NCBI GenBank assembly: GCA_003427395.1
Contig: BFEA01000169.1
Coordinates: 1,223,551-1,253,873, forward strand
DNA from: Chara braunii
Taxonomy: Eukaryota > Streptophyta > Charophyceae > Charales > Characeae
Reading direction: 5' to 3'
Length of the DNA stretch: 30,323 bases
Shown here: positions 10,630 to 19,771 of the stretch, in pieces
Position numbering within the stretch: the stretch's first letter is position 1
How the letters are laid out: every line of letters begins with the position of its first letter
The notes under the pieces: model-generated
Databases searched by the model: none
Told to the model about the DNA's origin: nothing
Seen by the model: only the letters and a program-made list of their open reading frames with translations
Translations under genes and position numbers: made by a program

Positions 10630-10711
10630 GTTGGCTCAAGGGTCGGGGCACATTCGATCCATATGTCTCCTATTTGACAGTTTGCCCCAAAACCCATTGA
10701 GCTAGTTCCTA
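10630..10711 (-). mobile_element. tRNA-like (SINE head) sequence on the minus strand
   Basis: On the minus strand TAGCTCAATGGG (10704 to 10693) matches the tRNA box A / D-arm consensus, and GCTC can pair with GGGC across a D-loop. A degenerate box B, GGATCGAATG, starts 44 nt later (10660), the normal tRNA spacing. The acceptor and T stems do not pair well, so this is not a working tRNA. A T18 run follows on the same strand (10629-10612) and could act as a polymerase III terminator. Confidence 0.35.
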
Positions 10712-10739
10712 ACTTCTTACTTTCGTTTAAAAGAGGGTT

Positions 10740-11496
10740 GCTCAGATACTTGTAGAGCAACGCGGCAGAGTGTAATTACAAATCCAGATTTAGGCTTCAT
10801 TTTTTAAGGGAATCAATCCCTCTTTTCTGCCTTAGGTACACCGCGGTAGGTATCCAAACCTTTATGGTTGCCCCGGTCGTATGGTCAGGGCCTATATCAA
10901 TTTAACCCGACTAAAATGTATTGACACTCAAGTCTTTTTGCGCGTGTTGTAGGCTTACCCGTCATAATACTTAACCCAATCGACCCCTCTACCTCTGCGG
11001 TCGAGGGGTCTCTAATATTTTCACGCTCCTTATTTTTAACGAACATTGCGCCAAGGCATGCGCCTTGCGCATGATTGGTTTAGGCGCCTTTTCAGCCATC
11101 GGGGTCAACGTGTAGGCTTCGTTATACTGAAATGATCCCTCGGTCTCGTCGGCTGAAAAATATTATTATCGATCCTAATCATCATAGCGCGCGTCATAAT
11201 ACCCGGGCATACTAACAAAAATTAATTTATCAATAACCCTCGACCTTAACAACAAAAAAATTGTCGCCGGATTTCAACAAATTTTTATTTTCATTTCCAA
11301 CTTTTTAAGCCCTCAAGGGTTGTGACCAACTGTTGAAAGTGGGTGTTTGGCTGTGTTCAACTTCTTTTCAATATGTTCAACTTCTTCTCCACGACTCCAA
11401 CATGGATTCATACAGACCTCCAACGTTTTTTCCAACAAGTTTTCAATATGTTTGTTAACGTGTATTTTGACACATAATTAATTGTCGGGTATGTGC
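10740..11496. other. No gene; two strong inverted repeats
   Basis: GACCCCTC (10982-10989) and GAGGGGTC (11003-11010) form a perfect 8-bp stem with a 13-nt loop. GCGCCAAGGC (11048-11057) pairs with GCCTTGCGC (11062-11070) with one bulge. No coding frame or known element is recognised. The word CGTCATAATAC occurs twice (near 10960 and 11190). Confidence 0.5.
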
Positions 11497-11821
11497 GAGT
11501 GCATGTTGGTTCAATACTGAGGGTCAGTCTTGTACAATTGTACGTTTTAATGGTGTTATTTGACTCTGACTAATTGTTCTCCCAACCTTTTGCTTGTGCC
11601 ACATATCCATAACGTGTGCGCAGTTTTATTGCATGTATGTACGTACGTTGCAAGCAGTAAGTAGTCGTGTGTGTGCGTTTATGTTCAATACTACAGGCGA
11701 ATCTCGCACACGAGTGTGTTTTCGTGGCGTTATTTCACCCTCACTAACTATTGTGTCAACCTTTCACTCATGTCGCTTAAGTTGCACGGTGGGTTGTATC
11801 ACATATCCACACGATATCTTG
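11497..11821. repeat. Old diverged tandem duplication
   Basis: Two units share TTCAATACT (11510 and 11684), GTTTTNNTGGYGTTATTT, CTNACTAAYTRTT, CAACCTTT and CACATATCCA (11600 and 11800). The offset grows from 174 to 200 bp because the second unit has an extra ~26 bp. This precedes, and partly runs into, the younger duplication at 11822. Confidence 0.6.
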
Positions 11822-11951
11822 TCGTCCTTCCATGCATGTACGAGGACTTACATCAGTAACCGACCGTATTCAGCACCGTGTGGGTTGAACTTGCGCGTCA
11901 ATTTTTTTAGCGGGGAGTTCATGCATATGCAAAACCGGTGACATCATATAC

Positions 11952-11985
<34 letters not shown>

Positions 11986-12208
11986 CCCTTAATGTTATTA
12001 CCGTTTTACACGACTCACACTTATGATGATGTGGTTGGGAAGATGGGCCCGTGTATTAAGACATTGTTGCTGTATTCCGCCGTAAGTGGCACCCAGTTCC
12101 CAACCGTGTAGTATGGTGGAATTCGACAACAACGTCTTGATATACGGCCCCCACTTCCCAACCAGATCGTCATAAGTGTAAGTCATGTGATACGGTAATA
12201 ACATTAAG
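11822..12208. repeat. Tandem duplication, block 1 (MITE plus CTAT microsatellite)
   Basis: The block begins TCGTCCTTCCATG and ends in the right arm of a foldback element. It is near-identical to block 2 at 12210-12646 outside the microsatellite. A (CTAT)8 tract lies at 11952-11984. A single ambiguous base at 12209 sits exactly on the junction between the two blocks. Confidence 0.9.
11983..12208. mobile_element. Foldback MITE, copy 1
   Basis: The left arm, starting CTTAATGTTATTACCGT near 11988, is matched by a reverse-complement right arm ending ACGGTAATAACATTAAG at 12208. The arms are about 90 bp each, imperfect, with a ~35-bp centre containing CACCCAGTTCCCAACCG. No coding capacity. The TCTCCCT outer end seen in copy 2 is present on the left only. 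Confidence 0.75.
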
Positions 12209-12209
12209 N

Positions 12210-12340
12210 TCGTCCTTCCATGTATGTACGAGGACTCACATCAGTAACCGACCGTATTCGGCACCGTGTGGGTCGAACTTGCGCGACAATTTTTTTAGCG
12301 GGGAGTTCATGCATATGCAAAACCGGTGACATCATGCACG

Positions 12341-12413
<73 letters not shown>

Positions 12414-12646
12414 CCCTTAATGTTATTACCGTTTCACACGACTCACACTTATGATGATGTGGTTGGGAAGTGGGGGCCGTGTATTAAGACATTGTTGCTG
12501 TATTCCGCCGTAAGTGGCACCCAGTTCCCAACCGTGTAGTGTAGTATGGTGGAATTTGGCAACAACGTCTTGATATACGGCCCCCACTTCCCAACCAGAT
12601 CGTCACAAGTGTAAGTCATGTGATACGGTAATAACATTCAGGGAGA
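12210..12646. repeat. Tandem duplication, block 2
   Basis: Second copy of 11822-12208, longer mainly because its TATC microsatellite (12341-12413, about 18 units with one TTTA interruption) is roughly twice as long. Single-base differences are scattered through the rest. Confidence 0.9.
12411..12646. mobile_element. Foldback MITE, copy 2
   Basis: In this copy the inverted repeat extends further out: TCTCCCT at 12411-12417 matches AGGGAGA at 12640-12646. The terminus TCTCCCT is similar to the CTCCCTC ends of Stowaway/mariner-type MITEs, but no flanking TA duplication is seen, so the superfamily is only a suggestion. Confidence 0.75.
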
Positions 12647-12648
12647 CT

Positions 12649-12650
<2 letters not shown>

Positions 12651-12720
<70 letters not shown>
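12651..12720. repeat. (GA)35 microsatellite
   Basis: Seventy bases of uninterrupted GA dinucleotide, starting 5 bp after the second MITE. The minus-strand frame running through it (Leu-Ser repeats) is an artefact. Confidence 0.98.
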
Positions 12721-12724
<4 letters not shown>

Positions 12725-13155
12725 AGGTTTTTGCAATGGTATATGAACCGGTACTGGGTATCTAGGGAATTCCTGTCTTCGGTTGGGGCACATATGCCAT
12801 TTTGCCACTGTTTGGGTGATGGCGCCCGACAGTTTCGGGTCTGTTGAAGAACAGCAGGGTGACGGAAAAAGAAAAAAAAAACCCTACTCCCCGCCGACAG
12901 CAAAAACAAACAAAGCATCGCGCAAACAACACGCACACTTTTTACTTCAAACCGGCCCCGTCTTTGTAGCTGAAGCCGTCGCCGTGTCGACTGCAAAAGC
13001 ATAGTCAAATACATTTGTAAGGGTATTTGGTCTAACAGCACCATGCGTGAAACTCTTAAATAAATATCGTGGTGACGTGGGCCTCGTCATATCGACTAGT
13101 CATGCATGAATACGCAAGCAATCGTAGAGATGGTTTACTATGTGATACCCATAAT
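12721..13155. other. No recognisable gene
   Basis: Unique sequence with an A10 run near 12871-12880 and only short frames without motifs. Confidence 0.4.
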
Positions 13156-13935
13156 CATTCGGCCCTCAACGATTTTGAGGGTTACTTTCGACACTCAAGT
13201 GGCAGTTGACACACGTATTGAGAGGTTATTCTCTCGACGCTACATAATCGTAAGTGCACTTCCGAGACCTACCCTCTTTTGCACATTGCGGAGAGGAGTG
13301 GTAGGCGGACTTCTGTCTTTTGAGGAGGCCAAAAAAGCCTTTGACCCTGTGATTGTGGCTCCATCATTGGAGGTCTGGAAACACGTCAAGGAGTTTGAGT
13401 TTGACAGTCGCCGCAAACCTCAACGTCCAACTATAAAAGACCTAAAAAGTAAAAATTGGACAAAAATTTTCCTTTTCTCTCGATTTCAATATGCTTAATC
13501 CTTACACATGGCCAAAGTAGCTCGCTTGGATGTACAAAATATAAATCATTCGGCCCTCAGCGATTTTGAGGGTTACTTTCGACACTCAAGTGTCGGCCGA
13601 CACGTGTATTGAGAGGTTATTCTCTCGACGCTACACAATCGTAAGTGCGTTTCCGAGACCTACCCTCTTTTGCACATTGCGCAGAGGAGTGGTAGGCGGA
13701 CTTCTGTCTTTTGTGGCGGCCAAACGCCTCTGACCCTGTGATTGTGGCTCCAGCATTGGAGGTTTGGAAACAAGTCAAGGAGTTTGAGTTTAACAGTCGC
13801 CGCAAACCTCAACGTCCAACTATAAAAGATCTAAAAACTGAAAATTTGAGGAAAATTTTCATTTTCTCTCGATTTTTATCTGCTTAATCCTTACACATGG
13901 CCAAAGTAGCTCGCGTGGATGTACAAAATATAAAT
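13156..13935. repeat. 391-bp tandem repeat, two copies
   Basis: Copy 1 is 13156-13546 and copy 2 is 13547-13935. Both start CATTCGGCCCTCARCGATTT and end GTACAAAATATAAAT, about 90% identical by eye. Each contains a CTATAAAAGAYCTAAAAA stretch. Copy 1 lies in a 130-codon plus-strand frame (13106-13498). In copy 2 the matching segment (GAGGAGGCCAAAAAAGCC against GTGGCGGCCAAACGCC) has a 2-base length change that breaks the frame. There is no recognised protein motif, so the frame in copy 1 is more likely incidental than a gene. Confidence 0.9.
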
Positions 13936-14464
13936 ATAAAGGGATATGAGATTATCACACTCACAATCACTGTGTGACTCTATTCAAAATATACACATGA
14001 TCGCAGACAAAGTCAATCTGGACTTAAACTCATCAAAAATATTTGGAATTACACCAAAGATTCAATCGTTAACATAGCACCCACTACACAAGGTCAACCT
14101 TAACCACTCACTGTACTCACACCCCTTGCCTTATTCATACAAGCCACAACCTTTATCTAACCTTCCCAAAGAAAACACTCAGTCCCATTTTAAATGGTCA
14201 TTTAATAAAAATCCGACTAAAAACCCAAATAAATATTTTAACCAACAGGAGCTACGACCCTAGGTTGAGTAGCAAGAATGTGTTAGAGTTGAAACGAAAA
14301 CTGATCTGTTATCAAAAGATAATAGAAGACGATCCTCATATAAGCAGATGAAAATCAATCAGATCTTGAATAAAAGTGACCAAAGACGACATGTAACACA
14401 ACACAAACTAAACTAAAAAACTAAATTTTTAAGTATATGGAGAATAAACCCCCATAGTATATCC
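13936..14464. other. A/C-rich sequence without a gene
   Basis: No open frame or known element. CCCACTACAC at 14080-14089 is the reverse complement of GTGTAGTGGG at 16707-16716 (see the finding on a possible CACTA-type element). Confidence 0.35.
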
Positions 14465-14851
14465 CTGTGTAGCACACCGAACATGCTCGGCGACCCACCG
14501 AGCAGTCGAACGTGTTCGGACGCTCGGTCGAGCGGGAACCGAACATGTTCGGTCGAGCGTAAATTAGAGAGTTGCCAAGCGCGTCCTCATGTGTGTGTGG
14601 TGTGTAGGGTGTGTGTGGGGTGAGTGTGGGGTGTGTGTGGGGTGTCTGGGGGTGCTTGTGTATGGTGTGTGAATGTGTGTATGTTCAGGAGTGATGAGCG
14701 ATGCCCCCCGTGGCCCCCCAACCCCTATATATATATATAAAAATAAATAAATAAAATAAAAATGTTCGGGCTGGGTTCATTTTGGGCCATGTTCGGGCTC
14801 GGTACTGAGCGTTCGGGTTCGGTCACCAATCCCGAGCGCGATGCTAGGCAG
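14465..14851. mobile_element. hAT-like MITE (387 bp)
   Basis: Ends CTGTGTAGCA (14465-14474) and TGCTAGGCAG (14842-14851) are inverted repeats with 8 of 10 matches. They are flanked by GTATATCC (14457-14464) and GTATACCC (14852-14859), a 7-of-8 match to an 8-bp target duplication as made by hAT transposases. Subterminal sequence carries three copies of the palindrome CCGAACATGTTCGG or close variants (14477-14490, 14506-14519, 14539-14552). The right end has repeated GTTCGGG words (14763-14820). The centre is GT/GGGG rich. There is no transposase frame, so it would be non-autonomous. Confidence 0.55.
14616..14652 (+). other. G-quadruplex motif inside the MITE
   Basis: GGGG tracts at 14617-14620, 14628-14631 and 14639-14642, plus GGGGG at 14648-14652, are separated by loops of 7, 7 and 5 nt. 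This satisfies the standard intramolecular G-quadruplex pattern on the plus strand. Confidence 0.75.
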
Positions 14852-14924
14852 GTATACCCCATTCAACTTCTCTTAAGATTAAGTAGTATAAACTTACGTC
14901 TCTCTGAATGCTTGAAGAATACGA

Positions 14925-15545
14925 AAAAGTTTGGCAGCATCTCCCCTATACAGGATGAATTGCCAAAGTTTTTTCTATCAAAATATAACATAACTCCTTA
15001 AAAATCATAAAATTATGACACCACTCCCTGTAGCGAAAGTGTCTTTTTATAACTTATATTCGGCTGAATATGAAATCTGAAAACAATCCTTGACTTTACA
15101 GAGGCAAATTTTGTCTAACTCTTTGATTTGGTAAAACTTTAGACAACATTTCTTTTAGAAAAGTAAGTCTTCAGACTTATACTAAGTTAGATATGTAAAA
15201 ATTTCGGCAGAAGTCCTTCTAGAGAGCTGTCTTTTTAAAATTCGTACAAAGCTCAATACAAAACCTAAAAATAACTCTAACTTCACAAAGTCAAAATTTG
15301 TCTAACTTTTCTAATTAGTAAAAAATTTGGTAGCACTTCCCCATTAAAAGTAGGTTTCCTGTATTTTAACTAAGCCAATTATAAAAATAAAACAAAAAAT
15401 GAATTTGGTAAAGAAAAAATATGACAAACTCTTTGGATTTGCATAGATTTTGACATCACTTCCCTAAGCGAAGGTACCCCTAAAAAATTTATATAAAGTC
15501 AAGTATGAAAAATAAACTTCAACGCAAAAAATGTCGAAATTGAAC
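14925..15545. repeat. Degenerate ~123-bp repeats, about six units
   Basis: The anchor word TTGGCAGCAYYTCCCCTATA or variants occurs near 14933, 15016, 15140, 15205, 15328 and 15451, with spacings of 83, 124, 65, 123 and 123. Between anchors the order AAAGT-TCTTTTTAAAATTTATA-AAAGTCAAATTTGTCTAACTCTTTGATT is repeated in decayed form. This type of subterminal repetition is known for plant TIR transposons, but the family is not proven. Confidence 0.6.
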
Positions 15546-15755
15546 TAGCTTCTATAGCTCCAACACATGACGAACATCTAAAGCAACTACCTAACAAAGC
15601 TAAGACTCAGAACAAGTAGATTTCATCATCAATCACATGCAAGTTCATACCACAATTGGTAAGTACTCTCACAAAAAATCCCAAGTTGTTTTCATGTAAG
15701 ATAGTTCATTGACCTTCCAGATAATTAACAATTTACCCACCTTACGTATGGCATG

Positions 15756-16500
15756 GCACTAGACCATTCTGCTTAGAAACGATGTCTAGCATGCCTTAGA
15801 TTATGCACGAACAGGTTGCATAAATACTTCTCTCTTCTTTGGGCATTCGATTATACAATTTTGCTTAGAAACAATGTTCAGTCCTCTTGAACTGTTTAGA
15901 TATTCAAAATTTAGTAACTTACTGACTTGTCTTCTTATATGGGTAGGGAAGTGAACCATTCTGCTTAGAAACAATGCTTAGCTTGCCCAGTTTACTTCCA
16001 ATTATACTATTAACTTTACTTTTTTTCTTTGTGATATTATTTAAGTTAAACCATGTTGCTTAGAAACAATGTCCAACTGTCTATTCACATGCAAATGTAG
16101 ATTAATATTTTCAATGTATACTCGTTGGTGCTTAATGTGTGGCTTTAGGCTAAACCATCCTGCTTAGAAACAATGTTTAACCTTCTGCAAAAATCCACCA
16201 GCAAAATAGAACAAAAGATTGAACAATTCAGCTTAAAAACAATGCTTAGTTCATCTTTAAGTCACAAAAAAACATGAAGTTTGACCATTTTGGCCAACTG
16301 TAGTCAGAAATCATAAAAGAAACAGATAAACTAAGTCATTCTGCTTAGAAACAATGTTTAGCATTGCAAACCAGCAGGCATACCCTAATAAATAAACACA
16401 GCAACCATGTCATTCTGCTTAAAAACAATGTTGGCCCTTTAGAAAACAAACAAAAAACATAGCACTAGGTTATTCTGCTTAAAAATAATGCCCAATTTTT
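15756..16500. repeat. Nine interspersed dyad repeats with core CATTCTGCTTAGAAACAATG
   Basis: The core word GCTTAGAAAC starts at 15771, 15863, 15963, 16058, 16162 and 16343. Variants GCTTAAAAAC start at 16231 and 16417, and GCTTAAAAAT at 16477. Spacings are 92, 100, 95, 104, 69, 112, 74 and 60 bp, and spacers are unrelated A/T-rich sequence. All copies are on one strand. The core has CATT and AATG arms around CTGCTTAGAAAC, and outside it most copies have further arms that pair with each other but differ between copies. A half-copy (GACCATTTTGG) lies near 16280. The array follows directly on the 123-bp repeats. It is not a CRISPR locus: repeats are imperfect, spacing is irregular and the context is eukaryotic. 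Confidence 0.9.
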
Positions 16501-17138
16501 AACTGGAAGAGTCAGATGCAGGCAAAACCACCTTCATCTTAGCTTCCCCCAATTTATCCCTTAATCTGATTTCTGTTATGACAAAATAGAACTGAAATCG
16601 ACATACATTCCTTTCAATTAGTCTGATTAAGTTATTAAAAAAATTAAAAATTGTACGGGAACGCCTGCATAGCTCTCAATCTACCTAGAGAAATTACATG
16701 GTAGGGGTGTAGTGGGTTCACATAGGGCAGACGAAAGTTATACCTGACAGTTATCTACCTCTAGAGCATCGTCTAGGCTCCGACACAACTCCCACAATCG
16801 ATGAGGCGAACCTCCCCAAAAGACATTGATGTTGATTATGGGTTTGCAATCCCGCCTACCGCCTTCTTTTCCAAACCAATAGACTAGACTGAGAGTAAGA
16901 AATACACAAGGAGAAACATTAAGTTACTCATATCGAAAAGAGTTGCGCCCAGACTCGTGTGAGAGAACCTTGACTCCTTTATGCACCTGAGAGGTCCACA
17001 ATGGCAGCCAAACATGTGATAAATTGGTCAAACTGCGACCAAGCGCAGCAAAAATAGCACTCCTACAAACCTTTGAGCTGCAATGGTGACCCCTTTTACA
17101 ACCCGAGTCAACATAAAAAAATATCAGAATTACATAAT
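16501..17138. other. No gene; possible transposon flank
   Basis: Unique sequence containing GTGTAGTGGG (16707-16716). No frame above 60 codons and no RNA gene is seen. Confidence 0.4.
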
Positions 17139-17590
17139 CATTCTATAGTAAAATTACATTATAAATTTTAAATTTTTATTCCATTGTGAAAGAAGTCATT
17201 TCACTTTTGATTTTTTTCGTCATACTTGAAGACTTTCATTCGAAGAATATGATATCCCTTCTTATTTGATCTACATGCTAGAGATGGAATGAAAGTATGG
17301 ATGAGTTCATGAAATATTTTGATTGGAATATCATTGTATAGGAGTATTTTCAGTCATAAATAGGTTAATCCAATATTAAATTAAAAGATATTTATTGTAA
17401 GAGAATGAAAGTTTAATTAAATATTTCATAAGCTCATCCAGACATTCATTTCATTTTCAACAAATAGATGTAGTTGGAAGTGAAAGCTCATACTTAGACG
17501 GGAACTTATCAAATGAAACTGTAAATTTTAAAATTGAACGAACATGGGAATGATAATTTTTAAATATGAAGGATTTTTTTTACTGTAATG
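17139..17590. mobile_element. Long foldback MITE-like element (452 bp)
   Basis: The left end CATTCTATAGTAAAA corresponds to the right end TTTTTACTGTAATG read in reverse complement. Inside, ATGGATGAGTTCATGAAATATTT (17298-17320) pairs with a segment at 17424-17446 that reads TGGATGAGCTTATGAAATAT in reverse complement. Intervening blocks also match in decayed form, so nearly the whole element is two ~200-bp inverted arms. No target duplication could be fixed and there is no coding capacity. Confidence 0.55.
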
Positions 17591-18358
17591 TTTTTTCAAC
17601 TTCCGTTTATTGTGGGAATTTTTATGTTGGACCACTCCCTCAAGTCACGACGTCGCTTTCTCTGACCGCATCTGGCGCTACTAGGCTGCGTTTCAAATAG
17701 AGCATATTCTTTGCATTGTACGTGAATGCGGGCAAAACACCACAATGTACAACAAAACGCAGTGTGCACAGCAGTTGTGCGTAGCTACAAGGCACCGCTA
17801 TACCGCACAACGTTGAGCATCAATGACCAGCAAAAACTCAGTAAGAATACAGAAAGTGCGCAACGCTGATGAATAACAAAAAACACAGCAATGTGCCTAA
17901 CAACACAACACTTTATAGTAAGCGGATTGCAACAGCTAGCTCAACAATGCCCCTCGACTTCTTGCAGCAGGCCGAGGTCGGCGGACAGTACAACTGTTGA
18001 GAACCCCTTCGAAAATCAGAACTATTTTATTGTGGTCATCGTCAGAGTCGAAACTTGCGTCTGCAATTCAACAATTTCAAATGCGCATCAATTGAGTAGT
18101 CTACAAATGTGTCAAAGAGAGACGGAATCTTATGCAAGAACATAGGTAGATACACCGCAATGAGCAAACACTTTAAAAAGAAATCCCAGCGTGAGTATGG
18201 ACTAGAGTAATCAAATGCAAATATCGTCGTGCGCGCACAAGAGAGAGAGTTTACTTATTTTGATAGGCTGAGCAAAATTGGAATGAATCTTCTTCTAAAA
18301 CTCGTAAATATACACGGATTTTTAGTCGTGCTCACAGAGAAATAGAAAGTGACCACAC
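17591..18358. other. No recognisable gene
   Basis: Unique sequence, A/C-rich. An 84-codon plus-strand frame (17891-18145) has no motif. The repeated words ACAACAC, CACAACG and GCACAGC reflect the A/C bias. Confidence 0.35.
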
Positions 18359-18868
18359 TCATTGATAGGATAAACAAAAATCAAATGAAACTTTTGCCTG
18401 ACCATGGGAAGATGCATCAACTCCCCCTTCGTTGGGTAGCACACGACCTAGCGCAATCGATTCAGTTCCTTCTTCCTTCATGTCGACTATGTTGACAGTG
18501 AGCCCATCAGCGAGGATGACGATGCGGCAACTCTTTGACCACCAAGCGAGTCCTTCTTCCCTTTCTCTTTTGGATCTACTCTTGTCTCGTGCACTTGCCC
18601 CAATCACCTGGCCAGGTTCGTTCAAAGCGAGGTTCGCTATATAGACAAACTTTATTTCCTTTTCTCTCATTCCTTCTCGTACCGTGATCTTGGCAATAGT
18701 AACTAAGACGCCAAGCACAATGAAGTGGGGGCCCCTATGAAGACCAACTGTGAGAGCGAAATTGGTTATAAACTTATAGTAGGGGGACGACGACCACGGG
18801 CAAACGTGCGATTGCCATGAGCAGCAGCGACAATTACGAGGGGTATCAATATGGCTACTAGGAACCAC
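18359..18868 (-). CDS. Hypothetical protein segment, possibly an exon
   Basis: A 169-codon minus-strand frame ends at TGA (18359-18361). The part from about 18750 downwards reads like real protein: hydrophobic and charged residues alternate (HFIVLGVLVTIAKITV, IKFVYIANLALNEPGQVIG), then a basic KSRSKREREE patch, then CRIVILADGLTVNIVDMKEE and SIALGRVLP. The first ~35 codons (Cys/Ser/Pro rich) look non-coding. A good splice acceptor, TTTCGCTCTCACAG, ends inside this frame just before LHRGPHF, so the true exon may start there. No domain is recognised. It could also be a fragment of a transposon protein. Confidence 0.35.
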   Translation of the reverse strand: MVPSSHIDTPRNCRCCSWQSHVCPWSSSPYYKFITNFALTVGLHRGPHFIVLGVLVTIAKITVREGMREKEIKFVYIANLALNEPGQVIGASARDKSRSKREREEGLAWWSKSCRIVILADGLTVNIVDMKEEGTESIALGRVLPNEGGVDASSHGQAKVSFDFCLSYQ

Positions 18869-19677
18869 TAGTCGATCGGGAGCAATAAAACAGATGAGAC
18901 GATCGTACAGAAGACGGAGTCGATTGTTGTGCGAAAATGAGAATTGATTTTTCGTGTGAACTTGGGAGGTGCATCGCCATGCAAGAGACGACCACCAATG
19001 CGCGGAGGATATCTACCACCACAATGAGGCATACCACCACAATGGCAGATCAGGATCGAGCTGAATACACATTGTACAACATCGGGATCGAGATGTGGGC
19101 ACAAGTAGCGGCAGCTTGGTGACCCGTACCTAAGACACAATTGGCGCCACCCGTACCTAAGACATATTAAAGTGTTAAAATGACGGTGAAACTTCAACTA
19201 ATACTCGAGAGGTTCATTCGCTAAATTTCTAGGCTCCTCGTAGTGCTCGTGCAGCCCCTTCTGTCCATATCGGTCAGACCATTAGAGTCACAACATGTCA
19301 AACCCCCCAACCAGTATCTTCGTTCGTCTGAACCGGTTAAGAGTGACCGAAATACACCTTTTCATGCTTCCTCCTGCTCTTGTTAGCTATGTCTGACTCC
19401 TCAACTCTTCCACTCACCCTTTTTCTGTATCAACTCCTTTTCGAACGCACTAATCACTAACCCGACTTTAGATTCGGGGCCACCCATCCCGAGGCTAGCT
19501 TTAACTCTTCCCCGATTCCAATCCATTGAGAAACGAATGAACACACTCTCTCCTCATTTTCGTTTTCATCATCTCCTTCCTCGTGTTAGTGTCAACCACC
19601 CTCCTTTTTGTAGCGTTGTAGCTAATGAGTAGCCTGACCACATAGTAGGAAAACAGGGTAGGAAAAGCAATGTGCCC
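18869..19677. other. No recognisable gene; C/T-rich segment
   Basis: Short overlapping frames on both strands (18858-19197) carry no motif. CCACCACAATG occurs twice near 19015 and 19033. From about 19220 to 19600 the plus strand is rich in C and T. Confidence 0.35.
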
Positions 19678-19771
19678 GGACCGTTTCCTAATTTATGTGT
19701 GTCACCCTTGCGCAGGGGTCATGCCAATCTTTTCTGTATCATTCCATTTTTTAACGGATGTCATTAAGGAC
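19678..19771 (-). ncRNA. U6: U6 spliceosomal RNA-like copy 1 (probable pseudogene)
   Basis: On the minus strand from 19771 to 19678 the sequence follows plant U6 over its full conserved length: GTCC, GACATCCG, GGAATGATACAGA, AAGATT, CATG, CCCCTGCGCAAGG, GTGACAC, CATAAAT and a final GGTCC. U6 forms the catalytic centre of the spliceosome with U2. Key positions are altered: the ACAGAGA box reads ACAGAAA and the AGC triad reads GGC. The 5' stem is degraded, and no T-run terminator follows GGTCC. It is therefore probably a pseudogene or a very divergent gene. A second copy lies 244 bp upstream in the same orientation. Confidence 0.85.

Noticed and set aside
12616-13044. 142-codon minus-strand frame
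   Set aside because: Runs through (GA)35, giving a Leu-Ser repeat, and overlaps the MITE end.
15756-16500. CRISPR array
   Set aside because: Repeat-spacer appearance, but repeats are imperfect, spacing varies from 60 to 112 bp, there are no cas genes, and the context is eukaryotic.
19678-19771. Functional U6 gene
   Set aside because: ACAGAGA box and AGC triad are altered, the 5' stem is weak and there is no T-run terminator.
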